Below are positions 59,691 to 64,000 of a DNA stretch of 64,000 nt, in pieces. Under the pieces are notes generated by a model. That model searched no databases. It was not told where the DNA came from and saw only the letters and a program-made list of their open reading frames with translations. The translations under genes were made by a program, and so were the position numbers. Source of the DNA: Lepas anatifera. Lineage: Eukaryota; Arthropoda; Thecostraca; Lepadidae. Position 1 is the stretch's first letter, and each line of letters starts with the position of its first letter. The stretch lies in contig JAOTON010000767.1 of assembly GCA_034440635.1 (NCBI GenBank), positions 372,001 through 436,000 of the forward strand. Direction: 5' to 3'.

Positions 59691-59885
59691 TAGCCACTGC
59701 TCTCCCGTCCACACACCCGTCGACGTGGCTCCCGGGGTGGGGGGGGCGCCGCGTGCGGGGGTGGTCGGGAGGCGCTGTCCGAACCCCGCGTCGCTCTTTC
59801 GCCCTCTACAACGTCGTCGGCGACGACCCCGGCTGCGAGGGCCGTATCCGAGCCGGGCTAGGTTACGGCCCGGGTAGTTAAAGGA
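59691..59885. promoter_or_regulatory. Short GC-rich island
   Basis: CpG-rich block of about 190 bp without coding features; 60 bp beyond it is a gatatcgattggtcgctgcc stretch. Weakly supported. Confidence 0.2.
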
Positions 59886-61030
59886 TGGCAAATTTGGACG
59901 GTTCGTGTCGGCGCCACTCTGGTGAGATGGGGATTCCCTGGTATGACGCTCGCGATATCGATTGGTCGCTGCCGGCTGATATGGTCCAATTTTGCCACTA
60001 ATCCCTAGCGCCCATGGATGATGCCGCTGGGGAGGAGGGAGGTGATCAACGTCCCGGATAGCAAGTTACAAAATTATATTTTTAGTATTCTGTAATTGAT
60101 GAACTGGTCTTGCATGGTGTATATATCTTTTAAGTTATGTTGTTTTGCAACAATAGCTGTAAGACATTCTTAGAGCAAGGATGCATCCTCAACTTTTAGC
60201 CAAATCGGAGATGCCGCTTGTTAATATTTCGTTCGGACTTTTTGAGCCAGAAATTTTCTGGTGGATGTAGGAACATCTGGGTGGACGGTCCAATTGAAGT
60301 TATCTTCAGTTTAGGTGTGCTACGCGCTTCGCTCCTGAATGACGGAACTCGCTGTTGAAGCCTTCAGGGCCGAACAGAACGTATCCAAGCGAATTCAGGA
60401 TTGGTCTATCGCTGTGGCGATAACCATAGTGCTTAATGCTGGTGTGAGGGTGGAATTGAAGAACGGAAATTGTGTTTGCGAAGCAGCTTCCAAACGCATG
60501 TGTTGACCTGTTCTCATCTGTTGATGTTCGGGCATGTCGGCATAAATATGCTTGCCAAGCTTTGCTCGGCTGCTTCTTTTGGCCTCTCCCATGTGCTGAT
60601 TTAACGGTTTGGAAAAAAGAGGTTGCCTCAACGAAGATTTCGCGCGACTTGGAAACCCTGATTGAACATTGAAATCCGGTTCTTTCGCAGCTGCTCAAAT
60701 ACAAACCCAAGTTAAGGGGCTTTCCGTGTAATTTGATGCAAAATAATCGCATTAAGATATCCTGAAAATTGGGAATGAAAATTGAAATAAATGAAGTTAA
60801 AAATAAATAAATTCCACAAAAACATTCGAACGGGTTGGGTGACGAGGATTATCGGTCCAGCCATTACATTTTTCTCGAAAATACTAATTTGGTTTCCTTA
60901 TGTGGTGTCATATTGATATTCCGGTGAAAATTGTTTCTCTACACATTTTCCGCATTTTTGTTTTCAGGTGCACTGCTCATATTAGGTCTCATCTCGACCT
61001 GTCTTTTGATGGGGGCGCCTCTGCCTTTCT
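59886..61030. other. Intronic sequence, no gene recognised
   Basis: A 148-codon minus-strand frame (60306-60752) has no domain I recognise, no splice context, and lies in AT-balanced DNA. Treated as chance. Confidence 0.4.
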
Positions 61031-62056
61031 TTAACCCTCGCCCCACCGGGGGCCATCGATGGCCCCCCTAAGGTTTTTCCGGGATAGCAGAAAACGACGA
61101 GGCGCAGCACCGCGGTTGAAGGCTCTACCTCTCACTGCATCATTTTCCCATCATCCCTGAAATTTTTACCCCGGGTCACCCAAGGTCAGGTCACCAGACG
61201 AGGTCAACCAAGGTCACCTCACTTCACCTTTAGAGCTCTGTAAGAGCTACATTTCAAAGTCGATCGATTTGAAACTTCCTACGCTTCATAACCCCTCCAG
61301 GGTCTACAAGGTGTATATCCGGGATTTTTCGATTTCGTGCCCTGAGGTCAGGTCACGAGGCGACCTCTCCCATTGGAAAAGCATGGGGAAAATTTGTTTC
61401 ATGATATAAAAGCTACAAAAATGATTGCAAATACTCAGACTGCTCAGAACAACGTTTTTGGACACCCTTTCACGGATCCCAGGGGTCATATTTGCCCTTT
61501 GACTTTTCCAAGGTCATCCAAGGTCACCAGAGGTCAAAAACAGTATTTTGACAATAACTTTTGACCTAATTGAGCTAGAGCGGTGAAACAAACACCATCG
61601 TGTTTGTCTTGTCACTGGCTTTCATTTGATATACGGCAAGGTCACTTTTGACCTTTCGTGACCTCAGGTCATATTAGGTCACGAGGTGACCTCTGGAGGT
61701 CAAACCACTGGCGGGAGGTCTTTACGTTCGACATAGCGGAAAAGTACTGGCAATTTGCTATCAAATGTACTTTACCAGGCCTCAATAGCTCTAATGACAT
61801 AAGAGTTATGCCCAGTTTGCTTAATCCTTGCATATTTGAGTGAAAATAGCCGATCTTGACCTAATTTGACCTCTGGAGGTCAAACCATTGACCTGAGCAC
61901 TAAAACATGCGAAGTAATTTCTTAATGAATTCACGCGAGCTTTCTATTGCACTTTGCAGATTTGCGCTAACGCCCATATTTTCGGAGTTAGAGGGGGGCC
62001 ATCGATGGCCCCCCGGTGGGGCGAAGGTGGCGCCGGACCCCCGGTGGGCGGGTTAA
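61031..62056. mobile_element. TTAA-flanked non-autonomous transposon, copy 2 (1026 bp), sister of 56132-56977
   Basis: TTAA at both tips (61031-61034, 62053-62056), ends CCCTCGCCCCACCGGGGG and CCCCCGGTGGGCGGG, and palindrome GGGGGCCATCGATGGCCCCC just inside both ends. It shares with copy 1 the left ggtttttc..ga..cagcagaaaac segment, the right gcgaaggtggc spacer between doubled tips, and an interior of about 23 GGTCA/TGACC words. No transposase. Confidence 0.85.
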
Positions 62057-62500
62057 CGAGCAGACCACGTGTTTGGCCGGCCACCTGGCGGGCGGTTCTG
62101 CGCGCCTCGCCGCTCGCGCTGAGTCTCGCGCGGCGCGGCGCCGCCCCCGTCGGCGGCGACGAACTGGGCGGCCCCAGCTGCCAGGTATGGTGGCCTGCCA
62201 GAGCGCCCAATATGGCGGCGCGCCGCATTCGCTCAGCGGCGCCGGATCGGGTTGCCTTTTAGGCGGTACACAAATAGCGTCTGCGGCTAGCGGTGGCGCC
62301 GCCGCCGTTTTCGGTTATTTTCGGCGTGGCACGACGGCGGCGACGGCGCCGGTGGTGCCAGATGGTGAACCCCCTGAATGGGGGCAGGTCTCGGCACGGC
62401 GGCTGACGACGCGTTTGGAGGCAGCGCCGGGGTTTTGGATGCGAAAACGGCTGTTGTTACGATCAGCCCCGTGGAGACCAAAGCTGAGGTGACAGTCTGT
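62057..62500. promoter_or_regulatory. GC-rich island next to the transposon
   Basis: CpG-rich with ccaatatggcggcgc (YY1-like ATGGCGGC) near 62208. Frames are compositional. Confidence 0.25.
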
Positions 62501-63796
62501 GGTTTTTCCTGTTGGCGCTTTTTAGCTGGGTTTTTGCGAAGACTAGGAACAGCTGCCAGTGTGCCGGCTGCTGGCAGCTTGGCTCCCAGTTCCGGGTGTT
62601 AGCGGCGCTCGTGCGTACAGCCGACAGCTGCAGCTGCCCGCTGCTGAGTGGGTTGCATCTGGGTGGCCCCGGAAGTCGATCAGGTGCCAGCTCTTTTCTT
62701 GTATGCTGGTCAAATCAAGCCGAGCGCTGATTTTCTATTGTTGGAGCACCGCTGTAGCACTCATAGGGTGTGCGAGCTGCTGATGTGAAGGGTACGGGGG
62801 CGGAAGGGGCGCTATCAGGGTCCAGAGGTGACATTTTTGGAACAATTAGTACCGTTGATTGTAACAGACAAGTTCGAAGGGATGGGGTTAACTTAAAGAA
62901 TGCCGACTGATTATTGCATGTTTGTTAATAATTTCTTAGAAATAATCCCGCATTTAAACAGGCTTTATACATTTAAAGCACGGCATGCGTGACGAATCTA
63001 TTTGAACGAAACAATTTCTTCCAAATCAGCTGACGAGAAAACAAACAAAAAAGAACCAGCGTGATGTAGTGATCCCAAATGAACCAAACAATCACGCTGC
63101 TTTCCTATTCCTCCCGAAGATATGAAACTCCCACGATTTGTACTGCTCCCAAAATGTTTACGCCAACATTGTTGTATTAATTATTTAACGTTGTAAACAT
63201 CCTGTTCTCCGCTGGTAAATTGCACTTCAATACACTCTCCACTTCCTGGTGGAATATTTGGCAGCGATGTCAGACCGCAGCGGCTGAATCAGGACTGACT
63301 CATCCCTGTGTTCACAAATAGCTGATCGGCAATGGCTTCAATGCGCTGGTCCGTTCTGTTAACCGGCACTTTAGCCGTGTTTACACTCGTCGTTTGGCAG
63401 CTGTTGGGGCTGTAGTAGGTGTCCGAAGTCCTCTGGGAGGGGAACAGCAGTGTTGGCCAGGCTGTCGACCGTGCTCCCGTTCGTGTCTGCTGGTATTTAG
63501 TGTCATGTCGCACCAAACCGGGCCTCCTTACGGGCCCTTTGTCTTTGTTTTCAGCTGGGTGAAACCCACAAAAACGTGTTGTCTGCGCCCGCTCTCGGTC
63601 CAGTGTGGTCGCCCTGGTGACGCAGAGGCGCCAGCGCTGCTGCACCGTCCGAACTGTCGCCCTGATCCACCGCAAAAGGCGGCATTGTCTCCCTGGAGCT
63701 GCGTATGTTTTAGTCTAGACGTCTCCCTTAGACATGCCTCCCGAGTTTTGGGATTACGCTCGTGTTCCAGAAGAAGCGGAATTCTGACGAGCTCGT
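62501..63796. other. Intron before the acidic exon, no other exon recognised
   Basis: AT-rich centre (62.8-63.25 kb) between GC-balanced flanks. A 136-codon frame at 63394-63804 is interrupted before the acceptor and has no recognisable domain. Confidence 0.4.
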
Positions 63797-63841
63797 CCCG
63801 CTGACGGCGGACTCACTCTGTTCTGTGCTCTCTCTCCTCAG
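63797..63841 (+). other. 3' splice acceptor of the acidic exon
   Basis: A GCTGAC branch-like word near 63800 precedes the run ttctgtgctctctctcctcag, a long uninterrupted pyrimidine tract ending in AG at 63841. It is the best acceptor in the last kilobase, and the frame opens directly after it. Confidence 0.6.
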
Positions 63842-64000
63842 GAGTACGACGAGGACGATGACGGTGTGGAAGAAGACGACGAGGAGGAGCGGCCGGCCAC
63901 TCTGCTCGGCAAGGAGGGCAGTAACGGTTTGTCGCGGCGCGGTGGGGGTGGTCCGCCGTCCACCAGCACAAGCCTCACCCCTCCCGGCCGCAGTAGCGGT
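63842..64000 (+). CDS. Acidic exon, partial; probable next SRF exon
   Basis: The pyrimidine tract CTCTCTCTCCTCAG ends at 63841. It is followed by 53 open codons, starting EYDEDDDGVEEDDEEERPAT, then a Gly/Pro/Ser/Thr-rich stretch that runs off the window. There is no Met start, so it is an internal exon. Its phase 0 opening matches the phase 0 donor after INEDEQK at 20040, and no other gene lies between. A join would put an acidic segment just after the conserved SRF block. The link to SRF is inference: low-complexity acidic sequence has no family signature, and another gene could start in this 43 kb interval. The exon call itself rests on the acceptor and open frame. Confidence 0.55.

Noticed and set aside
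60306..60752. 148-codon minus-strand frame
   Set aside because: No domain recognised and no supporting signals; a retroelement fragment was considered but no motif supports it.

Overview
This is animal nuclear DNA with very low gene density. Two short exons, both on the plus strand, are the only convincing coding sequence. The first (19786 onward) encodes the second half of the MADS box and the conserved downstream block of serum response factor (SRF; blistered in Drosophila). An arthropod or other protostome is my best guess, from long introns, fly-like SRF wording and GC-rich islands; a crustacean would fit, but nothing here fixes the species. The 5' exons of SRF, including the basic first half of the MADS box, lie before position 1.

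Layout: positions 1-19785 are intron upstream of the SRF exon. The exon can be processed in two ways. It can be spliced at a GTAAGG donor at 20041 (255 bp, phase 0 at both ends), or it can be read through for 131 more codons of Pro/His/Ser/Met-rich sequence to a stop at 20434. From 20437 to 63841 the DNA is the 3' UTR of the read-through form and/or a 43.8 kb intron. An acidic exon opens at 63842, also in phase 0, and runs off the window. It is the natural candidate for the next SRF exon.

The non-coding 98 percent is structured. (1) Minisatellites: 41-45 bp at 1.3 kb, 33 bp at 40.2 kb, 77 bp at 52.2 kb, and twelve exact-length 76 bp units at 54.5 kb that each carry a Runx-type core. (2) Non-autonomous DNA transposons: several hAT-like MITEs, one with a near-perfect 8 bp target duplication, and two sister TTAA-flanked elements at 56.1 and 61.0 kb packed with AGGTCA half-sites. 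(3) A tRNA-derived SINE at 10.9 kb. (4) A 293 bp foldback cassette at 28.9 kb with three copies of a hammerhead-ribozyme-like motif. (5) Many GC/CpG-rich islands with embedded homeodomain-like TAAT and TTTATG words, plus consensus SRF-binding CArG boxes. These look like the cis-regulatory landscape of a developmental transcription factor, possibly including SRF autoregulation.

Most open reading frames in this window are chance or repeat-driven and are not annotated.
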